Under the pieces are notes generated by a model. That model searched no databases and was not told the DNA's origin. It saw only the letters and a program-made list of their open reading frames with translations. Positions 56,435-64,000 of a stretch of 64,000 nucleotides of DNA are shown here, piece by piece. Position 1 is the stretch's first letter; each line of letters begins with the position of its first letter. A program made the translations under genes and the position numbers. This DNA comes from JBBDJB01 sp040880125. GTDB lineage: Bacteria; Planctomycetota; Planctomycetia; Pirellulales; JBBDJB01. The DNA lies in NCBI GenBank assembly GCA_040880125.1, contig JBBDJB010000056.1:62001-126000 (forward strand). The letters are read 5' to 3'.

Positions 56435-59011
56435 TTGCCCAACCAGTTCGTTTGCAGCACGATCGCACCGTGGCAGTCCGCAGGCCGTGGCACCCGGGCA
56501 ATGCCCCTTGGGTGGCCAACTGTGCTGCTACTGCTTCTGTTGCTCGTGTACACGCCCGGCTGCGGAGGCTGCCGGTCGAGCAGCACCGCGCAGCAGAAGC
56601 AGGCGGAAAAGGACAAGGAGAAAGCACGCCGGGAACGCGAGAAGGAGGCTCCGTTCGAAGTCGAGCCGGCGGCCGTGCAGCCGGTAGACGGCCAGGGGCC
56701 GTCGCTCGTTATCAAGCCGGGCCACTGGACCAGTGCCGTCAAGCAGATCAAGTCGAATGATGGGGATTTCGTCGGCACGCTAAAAGCCGCCGTGACCGAT
56801 CGGCAAGGGCGTCCCAGCGCACTGGCTCACACTCCGTATCTCCTGACGACGACCCGGCCCGCGGTGCTCCCCAAGGGCGAGCCGAAGCTGATCGAGTCGT
56901 TGTTCTTCGTGCCGCCGCAACAGTCGGCGGTGCGGTTCTCCAACGCACTACAGAGCCGTAGCGGGGCGGAGGTGTGGCGCGGCGCAGCCGATCTGTTCAG
57001 TCCGATGCCGCCGTACCAATATCACTTCGTGGTGCTCTCCCGGCAGCCGAATCAGTACGGTTACCTGAAGGTGCTCGATTCGGTACGTGCCCCGTGGCGC
57101 GAAGCATTCGGCACCGCCAGAGACGTGCTCTACTACCGCGTCGTCGCGCCGGCCGTCGAAACGGAAGTGCTGTTGCCGGACGATCCGCTGGCCTGGACAT
57201 CGGTGGCCTATCTGCTATGGGACGACGTCGACCCAGAAGCCCTCAGCGAGCCGCAACAGACGGCGCTGGTCGACTGGCTCCATTGGGGAGGGCAGATCAT
57301 CATCGACGGCCCCGACTCGCTCGACTCGCTGCGCGGCAGCTTTCTCGCAGCGTACCTTCCGGCCGAATCGTCGGGAACTAGGCAATATGACAACGATTTC
57401 CTGGAAGTACTGAACTCCACGTGGACGGTCCCAACCCAAACGACTCCTACCGAATCGACGCCGGGCCGGCCGCTGGTGGCGGTCACTCCCTGGTCGGGCA
57501 TCGATCTGCAATTGCGGGAAGGCGGACGCTTTGTTCCCACGACGGGAGAACTTCTGGCCGACCGCCGCGTCGGGCGCGGACGCGTGGCGGTGTCCGCCGT
57601 GCGGCTGACCGAGCGCGATCTGTTGAACTGGCCAGGGTATGACGGCCTGGTGAACGCCTGCCTGCTGGGCCGCCCGCCGCGGAAGTATTTTGAACGCAGC
57701 GGCGTGATCCTTACCTGGGCAGATCAACCCGAGCGCCGCTTCGATCCTCAGCGCATCTCGAACCTGCGCTACTTCGCCCGTGACACCGGTCGCACGTTCC
57801 CCAACGAGCCTCGTACCGGTGCGTTCGACCGCGATGAACTGGGCATGGTTGTCACCGCCGAGCCGGCCTTCCCCCTGGAACTCTCCGGAGGCGTGGCGGC
57901 GTGGGACAACCTCGGCGCTGTGGCCGACGGGGCCCGCAGTGCGCTCCGCGAAGCGGCGGGAATAACCATACCCCGGGCGGACTTCGTCGTGGTGGCGCTG
58001 GCGGTGTACCTGGTGGTGCTGGTGCCGGCCAATTGGCTGGTGTTTCGAGCGCTGGGCCGCGTCGAATGGGCCTGGGCCGCAGCCCCGATCATCGCCCTGG
58101 CCAGCGGCTTTGCCGTGGTGAAGATGGCGCAGGTCGATATCGGCTTCGTGCGGGCCGATACGCAGGTCGGCGTGCTGGAGGTTTACGGAGGTCATCCGCG
58201 GGGGCATCTCACCCGGTACACGGCCCTGTACTCGTCGCTTTCCACGGATTACGAGCTCACGTTCGACAAGCCCGGCGCTGTCGCACTTCCCTTGCCGATC
58301 GACTCGCAATACGAGATCCTGACCGGCCAAACCCGCAGGCTCGCCACCTACAGCCGATACCAGGACACGCGGTTGAGCGGAATCCGCGTCTCGTCGAATT
58401 CCACCGGCATGCTGCATAGCGAGCAGATGGTAAAATTGAGCGGGGCGCTGGCGCTCTCCGGTGGAGAAAGCGGACCGCTGCAGGTGACCAATAGCACAGC
58501 GCTGAACCTGGTCGAAGTGGGCGTGGTCCGAAAGCGCCAGGGCGCCAGCGGAAACGTGCGATTCGAAAAGTGCTGGATCGGCTCGATGGCAGCTGGCGCG
58601 ACCGTGCCGCTGGTGTTCACTTCAGCCGAGAGGGACGAGCCGGCGTTTGCCGACCAGCGCACGCAGTCGGGCCAGTCTCCAGGCAGCGAAGAAGCGCCGC
58701 GGCTCGACCTGGCGCCGCTTTACGCGTTGGCGGAGAAACCGAACTTCCTGGAGCAGGGCGAAGTGCGGCTGACCGGCCGCATCGAGGTGCGTCTGCCGGG
58801 TCAGACGATCGAGCCGGATGCCTCGCAAAAAACGTCGGCCACGCTGGTGGTCGCGCACCTGGACTTCGGCCGGCTGCCTACCCCGAGGCCGGACGTGAAC
58901 ACCCGGGCCGCGGTGGCGGAGGCCTTCAAGAGCTTCGAGGATCTGACCCCGCTGCCCGAGGAGGTTCCTTTGGGCGACGCCCCCGATCCGGAGGCGGCCG
59001 CCCGACCATGA
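56435..59011 (+). CDS. Large lipoprotein-like membrane protein paired with an ABC ATPase
   Basis: 858 residues, not assigned to a known family. An N-terminal hydrophobic segment (TVLLLLLLLVYTPGCGGC) resembles a lipoprotein signal and is followed by a charged Lys/Glu/Arg stretch. The large middle part contains a GATase-like or Rossmann-like piece (LVDWLHWGGQIIIDGPDSL), as in GldG/DUF4350-type ABC partners. Two transmembrane helices (FVVVALAVYLVVLVPANWLVF, WAAAPIIALASGFAVV) come near residue 510-560. The rest is predicted exported. It is translationally coupled (ATGA) to the ABC ATPase gene, so the two probably act together. An alternative start at the later ATG (56501) is possible. Confidence 0.65.
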   Translation: MPNQFVCSTIAPWQSAGRGTRAMPLGWPTVLLLLLLLVYTPGCGGCRSSSTAQQKQAEKDKEKARREREKEAPFEVEPAAVQPVDGQGPSLVIKPGHWTSAVKQIKSNDGDFVGTLKAAVTDRQGRPSALAHTPYLLTTTRPAVLPKGEPKLIESLFFVPPQQSAVRFSNALQSRSGAEVWRGAADLFSPMPPYQYHFVVLSRQPNQYGYLKVLDSVRAPWREAFGTARDVLYYRVVAPAVETEVLLPDDPLAWTSVAYLLWDDVDPEALSEPQQTALVDWLHWGGQIIIDGPDSLDSLRGSFLAAYLPAESSGTRQYDNDFLEVLNSTWTVPTQTTPTESTPGRPLVAVTPWSGIDLQLREGGRFVPTTGELLADRRVGRGRVAVSAVRLTERDLLNWPGYDGLVNACLLGRPPRKYFERSGVILTWADQPERRFDPQRISNLRYFARDTGRTFPNEPRTGAFDRDELGMVVTAEPAFPLELSGGVAAWDNLGAVADGARSALREAAGITIPRADFVVVALAVYLVVLVPANWLVFRALGRVEWAWAAAPIIALASGFAVVKMAQVDIGFVRADTQVGVLEVYGGHPRGHLTRYTALYSSLSTDYELTFDKPGAVALPLPIDSQYEILTGQTRRLATYSRYQDTRLSGIRVSSNSTGMLHSEQMVKLSGALALSGGESGPLQVTNSTALNLVEVGVVRKRQGASGNVRFEKCWIGSMAAGATVPLVFTSAERDEPAFADQRTQSGQSPGSEEAPRLDLAPLYALAEKPNFLEQGEVRLTGRIEVRLPGQTIEPDASQKTSATLVVAHLDFGRLPTPRPDVNTRAAVAEAFKSFEDLTPLPEEVPLGDAPDPEAAARP

Positions 59012-59934
59012 TCGAGCTGATCAACTTCAGCAAGAACTACGGCGATTTCACCGCCGTGGAGAACCTCAATCTGAAGATCGAGGCGGGCGAGTTGTTCGGC
59101 TTCATCGGTCCCAACGGCGCCGGCAAGAGCACGACCATCCGCTTTCTGACGACTCTGCTGCAGGCCACCTGCGGCGAAGGGATTGTCAACGGCTACAGCG
59201 TCACTGAGCAGCCGATCGAAGTCCGGCGCAGCGTCGGCTATATGCCGGATAGCTTCGGCGTGTACGACGGCATGAGGGTGTGGGAGTTTCTGGATTTCTT
59301 CGCCGTCGCCTATCGCATCCCGCGCAAAAGCCGCAAGCAGGTAATCGGCGACGTCCTCGACCTGCTGGACCTGACCCACAAAAGAGACGACTACGTCAAC
59401 AGCCTGTCGCGCGGGATGAAACAGCGGCTCTGTTTGGCGAAGACGCTGGTGCACGACCCGCCGGTGTTGATCCTCGACGAGCCGGCCAGCGGGCTGGACC
59501 CCCGGGCGCGGCTCGAAGTGAAGGCGCTGCTCAAGGAGCTGCGCCAGATGGGTAAGACGATCCTCATCTCCAGCCACATCCTGACCGAACTGGCCGACTG
59601 CTGCACGTCCATCGGAATCATCGAGCGCGGGCAGCTCTTGATGCACGGGCCGATCAGTGAGGTCTACCGTCAGATCCGTGGCAATCGCATGATTAAGATC
59701 CGCTTCCTCGACAAGATGGAGATCGGCTTGTCAATCATCCGCAGCGCCCCGGCGACCCGCGACGTGCTGGTGGAGGACCATGCCTGCACGGTAGAGATCG
59801 CCGGCGGCGACCAGGACGTGGCGGCGCTGCTCGCCCAACTTGTCGCCCAGCAGGTCCGGCTGGTCTCGTTCTCCGAGAAGGAGCCGACGCTGGAGGACGT
59901 GTTCATGATGGTGACCAAGGGATTGGTGAGTTGA
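59008..59934 (+). CDS. ABC transporter ATP-binding protein
   Basis: 308 residues. Walker A GPNGAGKST, Q-loop in VGYMPDSFGVYD, signature NSLSRGMKQRL, Walker B VLILDEPASGLD and the switch histidine in LISSHIL. A C-terminal ~90-residue domain follows. The CcmA/GldA-type of exporter or surface-motility ATPase fits. No classical permease gene is next to it; the coupled 858-residue membrane protein upstream is the only visible partner. The start ATG overlaps that gene's stop. Confidence 0.9.
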   Translation: MIELINFSKNYGDFTAVENLNLKIEAGELFGFIGPNGAGKSTTIRFLTTLLQATCGEGIVNGYSVTEQPIEVRRSVGYMPDSFGVYDGMRVWEFLDFFAVAYRIPRKSRKQVIGDVLDLLDLTHKRDDYVNSLSRGMKQRLCLAKTLVHDPPVLILDEPASGLDPRARLEVKALLKELRQMGKTILISSHILTELADCCTSIGIIERGQLLMHGPISEVYRQIRGNRMIKIRFLDKMEIGLSIIRSAPATRDVLVEDHACTVEIAGGDQDVAALLAQLVAQQVRLVSFSEKEPTLEDVFMMVTKGLVS

Positions 59935-59984
59935 CCGTCGCGCCGTTAAGCTGTTGGTCTCGTGCTGCACATTTCATGCTGCAC

Positions 59985-60050
59985 GTAGCACAGATATACC
60001 TCTGTGTGTAAGCGATACGATACGGTGGCACAGACATTCCTGTCGGTGTG
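59985..60050 (+). repeat. Two copies of palindromic module A
   Basis: 59985-60008 is a decayed copy (GTAGCACAGATATACCTCTGTGTG); 60024-60050 is closer (GGTGGCACAGACATTCCTGT-CGGTGTG). They fill the 160-base gap between the ABC ATPase gene and murA. Confidence 0.75.
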
Positions 60051-60094
60051 ACCGGGCCGTTTGAACGATTCCCCTTCAGCGCAAGGAAGCCGCG

Positions 60095-61471
60095 ATGCCC
60101 ATCACGTGCCAGGAAGGCCTGCCAGCGGTACGGGCGGAGGCGGCGCTTTCGCCGCCGGCGGAAAACCGACGATCCGCGCAACGGCTCTTTGCACCGCCGG
60201 CCGGGGATTGCGTCCAAGTTCTCGGCGGCACGCCCTTGCGAGGTGAGGTCGCAGTCAGCGGAGCGAAAAACGCCGCCTTGCCCATACTGGCGGCGAGCTT
60301 GCTTTTTGAGGATCAGGTCGCACTGGAAAATGTTCCACACGTCGGTGACGTCCAAATTCTGGCCGACGTGCTACGTGGGCTAGGCGTCCAGATCGATAGT
60401 GATGCCGACGGCGCACTGCACGCGAAAGTCGTTAATACTCAGCCGCACGAAGCCGATCGCTCTCTCGTCGAGCGGATGCGGGCCAGCTTCTGCGTTCTCG
60501 GACCGCTGCTGGCGCGGCGGGGCAGGGCGGTTGTGCCGCTGCCCGGCGGATGCCGGATCGGGCCGCGGCCGGTGGACCTTCACCTGCGGGGGCTGACGGC
60601 CCTGGGTGCGAAGCTCCGCATCGAAGCCGGCCGCGTCGTCGCCACCGCAAGCCGTTTGCGCGGGGCGACTGTCGATCTGTGCGGACCGCGGGGAACGAGT
60701 GTGACGGGCACTGCCAATCTGCTCAGCGCCGCCGTGCTGGCCGAAGGCACAACTGTCATCCGCGGTGCCGCGCGGGAACCGGAGATCGTCGACCTGGGAC
60801 GCTTCCTGCAGAGTGCCGGCGCGGACATCGACGGCCTCGGCACCGGCACCATCCTCGTCCGCGGCGTGCGGGAGCTTCACGCGGTGCGATACCGAGTCGT
60901 GTCCGACCGCATCGAAGCGGCGACTCTGCTGGTGGCGGGACTGGTGACCGGCGGCGACGTGCAAGTTTGCGGTGCTCGGCCCGAGCATCTGACCGCCGTC
61001 CTCGGGAAGCTGCAAGCCGCCGGGGCGCGGCTGACAATTGACCGAGATCGCATCACGGCGACCGCTTCGCGCAGGCTGAATGGAATGGACTTGGCAACCT
61101 CTGCCTTTCCCGGCGTACCGACGGACGTGCAGCCGCAGTGGACGACGCTGGCGGCCCTGGCGCTAGGCACCAGCCGCTTGCGTGACGGTATCTTCCCGGA
61201 GCGTTGGGGGCATCTGGCTGCGCTCGCGCGATTCGGGGCCGCGTTCAGCCGAACTGGCGCCGATGTGCGGGTTTATGGTCGCCGCCGTCTGATTGGCGGC
61301 CACGTCGAGGCGCTCGACCTCCGCGGCGGCGCGGCACTGCTACTGGCGGCACTGGCCGCAGACGGCGAATCGACGATTGCCGGCTTCCACCACGTCGACC
61401 GTGGGTACGAGCGCCTGGTGGAAAAGATCTCGCAGCTCGGCGGACGGCTTTCCCGCCTGCCGGAATGCTGA
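60095..61471 (+). CDS. murA: UDP-N-acetylglucosamine 1-carboxyvinyltransferase
   Basis: First committed step of peptidoglycan precursor synthesis; transfers enolpyruvate from PEP to UDP-GlcNAc. 458 residues. VSGAKNAALPIL has the Lys-Asn pair. The catalytic cysteine is in PGGCRIGPRPVDLH, with Pro for the usual Ala in GARP. ARGTSVT-like and DIDGL segments follow. The N-terminus is about 40 residues longer than E. coli MurA, yet the ATG at 60095 has AAGGA seven bases upstream, so the extension is probably real. It supports peptidoglycan synthesis, as now accepted for planctomycetes. Confidence 0.93.
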   Translation: MPITCQEGLPAVRAEAALSPPAENRRSAQRLFAPPAGDCVQVLGGTPLRGEVAVSGAKNAALPILAASLLFEDQVALENVPHVGDVQILADVLRGLGVQIDSDADGALHAKVVNTQPHEADRSLVERMRASFCVLGPLLARRGRAVVPLPGGCRIGPRPVDLHLRGLTALGAKLRIEAGRVVATASRLRGATVDLCGPRGTSVTGTANLLSAAVLAEGTTVIRGAAREPEIVDLGRFLQSAGADIDGLGTGTILVRGVRELHAVRYRVVSDRIEAATLLVAGLVTGGDVQVCGARPEHLTAVLGKLQAAGARLTIDRDRITATASRRLNGMDLATSAFPGVPTDVQPQWTTLAALALGTSRLRDGIFPERWGHLAALARFGAAFSRTGADVRVYGRRRLIGGHVEALDLRGGAALLLAALAADGESTIAGFHHVDRGYERLVEKISQLGGRLSRLPEC

Positions 61472-61567
61472 CGATCGGCCGGAATGCTCCACACATGCCG
61501 GCCGCAGTGCACCGCGGCACTTCTGATAACAGCGGCGGGGCACGGGCGGCTTTACAGCTACCCCCAA

Positions 61568-62941
61568 CTACTCATCAATGCGAATGACGCGTGCCTTTAC
61601 GTCGTAACGGGGCGGATCGACGGCGCTCGGGCCGGCGCCTTCGTCGAGCATCGTGCGGTTCCGGCCGGCCTGCTGTGCCGCCTGCACTGCGGCGCAAAGC
61701 CGCTCGCACACCACGTCCGACGACTCGCCCACGTGCATCTCCGTCACGCCGCTGCTCACGCGCAGCTCGATTGAAACCTTGCCCAGTTCAAACGTGGTCT
61801 TCGCAATCGACTGCCGTATTCGCTCCATGGCGCTGGTCGCGCGCCGTGGGCCGGTATCGGCCAACACCGCCACGAACCGCTGCCCCTGGAAGCGGGCGAT
61901 CACGTCCAAACCGCGGTTTTTGCGGACCAGCTCGGTCAGCAGCGCAGCAAACGCGGTCAGCAGCCGGTCGGTGGCCGCCGCCCCGTACCGCAGCAAAAGT
62001 TCGCCGAAGCCGTCGATGTCGATCATCGCGATGCTGACCAGGCGGTTTTTTTGAAGATCGTTCCGTTGCAGGTCGTACAGCAGTTTTTCAAAGCCCATGC
62101 GGTTGTAAACCTGCGTGAGCGGGTCAAACTGAAGCCTCTGTTGGATGGACATCAGCCGGTTTTCGCTCTGCACGACGGCCACGAACGAGGCCAGCATCTC
62201 GTCGCGCAAGCTGTGGGACAGATCGAGCAGCGGACGCAGCTCCTTGAGCAGACCCTGGCAGCCGACGGCCAAGTCCGACTCGATATCGATTTCCCCAAAC
62301 CGCTCAGTGGCGACCTGAATCTGCTCCGTTTGCGATTTTAGAACGACTTGCAGCCGATTTCCGAGGGCTTCTAGTGCGCCCATCCGGCCCGAGTACTTGC
62401 GGAGATGCTCCGCGGCGATGGCCTGTTGCGCGAGCCACTGTGCGTTCGCTTCGTTGAGCTCATCGACGATCGTCCGCAGCCGTGCGGCATCGCCCTGGTT
62501 GCGGCAGGACCGGAACTTCCGGTCGGCGCGGACGAGCCGATCGCGATAGTCCCCCACCTCCAGCCGCAGCACGTGGATCGAGGCTTCCAGAAAGCTGTTG
62601 GGCTCGATCTTCAGCTCGTCGAGCAGCGCGATCCAGTCCGCGGGAATTTGCTCGACCAGCGGGGGATCGACATCTTCGACTTGCTCTTCTTCGCAAGCCT
62701 GATCGACTTTCGGCTCATCTTCCGATTCGCCCTCGCTGCTCGGGGTCTGGTCCTGGCAAGGCTTCTGCTCGGGGGGCGTCTGGGCGTCCTGCGGCGGAGT
62801 CGCGACCGGCTGGGGCGGCGTCGGGCGTGGCGGTGCCACGGGCCGTGGCTTCGACCGCACCGGAGCCTGCCCCGACAGACATACCGCTATCGCAAACCCC
62901 AGGGCGAGATTCACGACGGCGATAGACAAGATCAGCCACAT
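61568..62941 (-). CDS. Membrane-anchored GGDEF-domain-like protein, probably inactive
   Basis: 457 residues. N-terminal transmembrane segment (MWLILSIAVVNLALGFAIAV), then a Pro-rich and acidic linker, a helical sensor-like region (residues ~120-280) and a C-terminal GGDEF-like domain. The latter keeps LTQVYNRMGFEKLL and AMIDIDGFGELL, but the active-site loop reads ARFQGQRF where active enzymes have GG(D/E)EF. Catalysis of c-di-GMP is therefore unlikely; GTP binding or regulation is possible. Confidence 0.82.
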   Translation of the reverse strand: MWLILSIAVVNLALGFAIAVCLSGQAPVRSKPRPVAPPRPTPPQPVATPPQDAQTPPEQKPCQDQTPSSEGESEDEPKVDQACEEEQVEDVDPPLVEQIPADWIALLDELKIEPNSFLEASIHVLRLEVGDYRDRLVRADRKFRSCRNQGDAARLRTIVDELNEANAQWLAQQAIAAEHLRKYSGRMGALEALGNRLQVVLKSQTEQIQVATERFGEIDIESDLAVGCQGLLKELRPLLDLSHSLRDEMLASFVAVVQSENRLMSIQQRLQFDPLTQVYNRMGFEKLLYDLQRNDLQKNRLVSIAMIDIDGFGELLLRYGAAATDRLLTAFAALLTELVRKNRGLDVIARFQGQRFVAVLADTGPRRATSAMERIRQSIAKTTFELGKVSIELRVSSGVTEMHVGESSDVVCERLCAAVQAAQQAGRNRTMLDEGAGPSAVDPPRYDVKARVIRIDE

Positions 62942-63154
62942 GGCCGAAGTGCGATCCGGAGTTTCATGATGCCGCGTCGCACCCGCTATCGGTATGCACT
63001 GACTGGACTATCGTCCGCGCATGCAACGACCGCGCAGCGGAATAAGGACTGCCTGCATCACCAGTGTAGGTTGTATGCAGGACTACGCCGGCACGGTCAG
63101 GTCGTAGCGATAGTACCCGTCGTGACGCGGCAGTCGGCGCCCGGCCGCTCGATA

Positions 63155-64000
63155 TCACCGCTCGCCGCGATACAGTCGCTGATAGAGAGGATTCCGAGTC
63201 GAGGTGACCGGCCCCTCGCTCGAGTCGTCCTGCAGGGCATGGATCATCATGTGGAGCTTCGCGTCCAGATCGTCGGCATAGTGCACGATCAACGCCTCGG
63301 GCGTCATGGGCGGCTTGGGGGCGCCCCACTCGGGCAGCCGCTGATGGGCCACGATCACGTGCTCCAGGCGAAGCAGCGTCTCCGCGTCCAGCGAATGCTT
63401 GACGCTGATCTCGCGCACCATGTCGCGGCCTTGCAGAATGTGCCCGATCAGGTGACCCTCGGCGGTGTAATCCGCGCCGGTCGGCTGATGGCTCAGCTCA
63501 CGCAGCTTGCCGATGTCGTGGAGAATCGCCCCGGCGATTACCAGGTCGTGCCGTAGCGGCGGCTGCATTTCGTTGTAATAGTCGGCGTACTTCTGGGCCA
63601 GGTACACGCACGTCCGCGTGACGCTCAGCACGTGTTCCAGGTACCCGCCCACCATCGCATGATGATTACGCTTCGCCGCCGGCAGCGCCAGCAGCACCTC
63701 TCGGTTCGACTCCAACAGATCGACCGTCAGGGCCGACAGCGCCGCGTTGTCGATCTTTTCCCGCGCGATGGACACCAGCTCGGCGAACATCTCCTCCGGG
63801 TTGAATCGCGAGCGCGGCAGACACATCGCCGGATCGAAGCCGTCGGCGCGGTCGTCGTCGCAGACGATGCGGATACGGCGAATCTCGAGTTGCGGGCCGT
63901 AGTTCGACTCGCGATAGACGGCGCGTAGCTTGTAAAAACCGCCCGGCGACCAAGAGTCGCGGCATTCGACAGCCCAGGGCGAATCGTTCCAGATGGGAAA
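63155..64000 (-). CDS. HD-domain protein with N-terminal OB-fold-like segment, YhaM-type (partial)
   Basis: The frame stays open to the window edge (281 codons seen), so the 5' end is missing. The upstream part (SPGGFYKLRAVYRESNYGPQ then LEIRRIRIV) looks like an OB-fold strand region. The HD domain follows: NHHAMVGGYLEHVLSV, AGAILHDIGKLREL, EGHLIGHI and VIVAHQRLPEWGAPKPP with a final HYADDLDAKL. This architecture matches YhaM-like 3'-5' exoribonucleases. An internal ATG at 63826 is not the start. Confidence 0.85.
   Translation of the reverse strand, partial: FPIWNDSPWAVECRDSWSPGGFYKLRAVYRESNYGPQLEIRRIRIVCDDDRADGFDPAMCLPRSRFNPEEMFAELVSIAREKIDNAALSALTVDLLESNREVLLALPAAKRNHHAMVGGYLEHVLSVTRTCVYLAQKYADYYNEMQPPLRHDLVIAGAILHDIGKLRELSHQPTGADYTAEGHLIGHILQGRDMVREISVKHSLDAETLLRLEHVIVAHQRLPEWGAPKPPMTPEALIVHYADDLDAKLHMMIHALQDDSSEGPVTSTRNPLYQRLYRGER

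Overview
This is high-GC bacterial DNA, most likely from a planctomycete close to Pirellulales. Supporting evidence is a DUF1598 gene, an oversized SecA, bacterial tetrahydromethanopterin (H4MPT) C1 genes, OleB/C/D-type genes, many secreted or lipoprotein-like proteins, and families of short palindromes between genes. The taxonomic call is inferred from gene content. No rRNA, tRNA, CRISPR array or transposase gene was found. One small SRP RNA gene was found.

Layout: 0.6-5.7 kb holds waaA and secA (minus). A palindrome-rich gap follows, then a PhnP-type metallo-hydrolase (plus), a Prc/Tsp-like S41 protease with a clear terminator, and a two-domain CbiX/SirB-like chelatase carrying an in-frame composite palindromic element. 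From 11 to 19 kb there are two FHA-GAF-AAA+-Fis sigma-54 activators flanking the threonine catabolism pair kbl-tdh and a PQQ-propeller protein. Then come a DUF1598 protein and fliG. From 22.4 to 24.9 kb a minus-strand unit runs oleB-like, CitG-like, PTPS/QueD-like. A CehA/McbA-type metallohydrolase follows. From 27 to 29 kb is cbpA, a small membrane protein, rnpA and yidD. Next are a FlgI/HEAT lipoprotein, smc, an HTH/pseudo-receiver regulator, moaC with a polyprenyl synthase, nrdR and a zinc-ribbon/PH membrane protein.

From 40 to 45 kb is an information-processing unit on the minus strand: SRP RNA, dnaX, ybaB, recR, rpoN. A DtxR/MntR-like regulator diverges from mch, which is followed by a RimK-like ATP-grasp ligase, oleC and oleD. 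FolD and PgpA converge on this unit. The right end carries a siroheme nitrite/sulfite reductase, a secreted hypothetical protein, two HD-domain proteins (the last one cut by the window edge), a large lipoprotein with an ABC ATPase, murA, and a GGDEF-like protein with a degenerate active site.

Two points stand out. First, H4MPT-type cofactor/C1 genes and olefin/beta-lactone (Ole) genes sit together at two separate loci 24 kb apart (oleB+citG-like+ptpS-like; mch+ATP-grasp+oleC+oleD). Second, a mosaic family of palindromic modules (A, B, C, plus separate D and E families) fills many gaps, and one composite lies in frame inside the chelatase gene.
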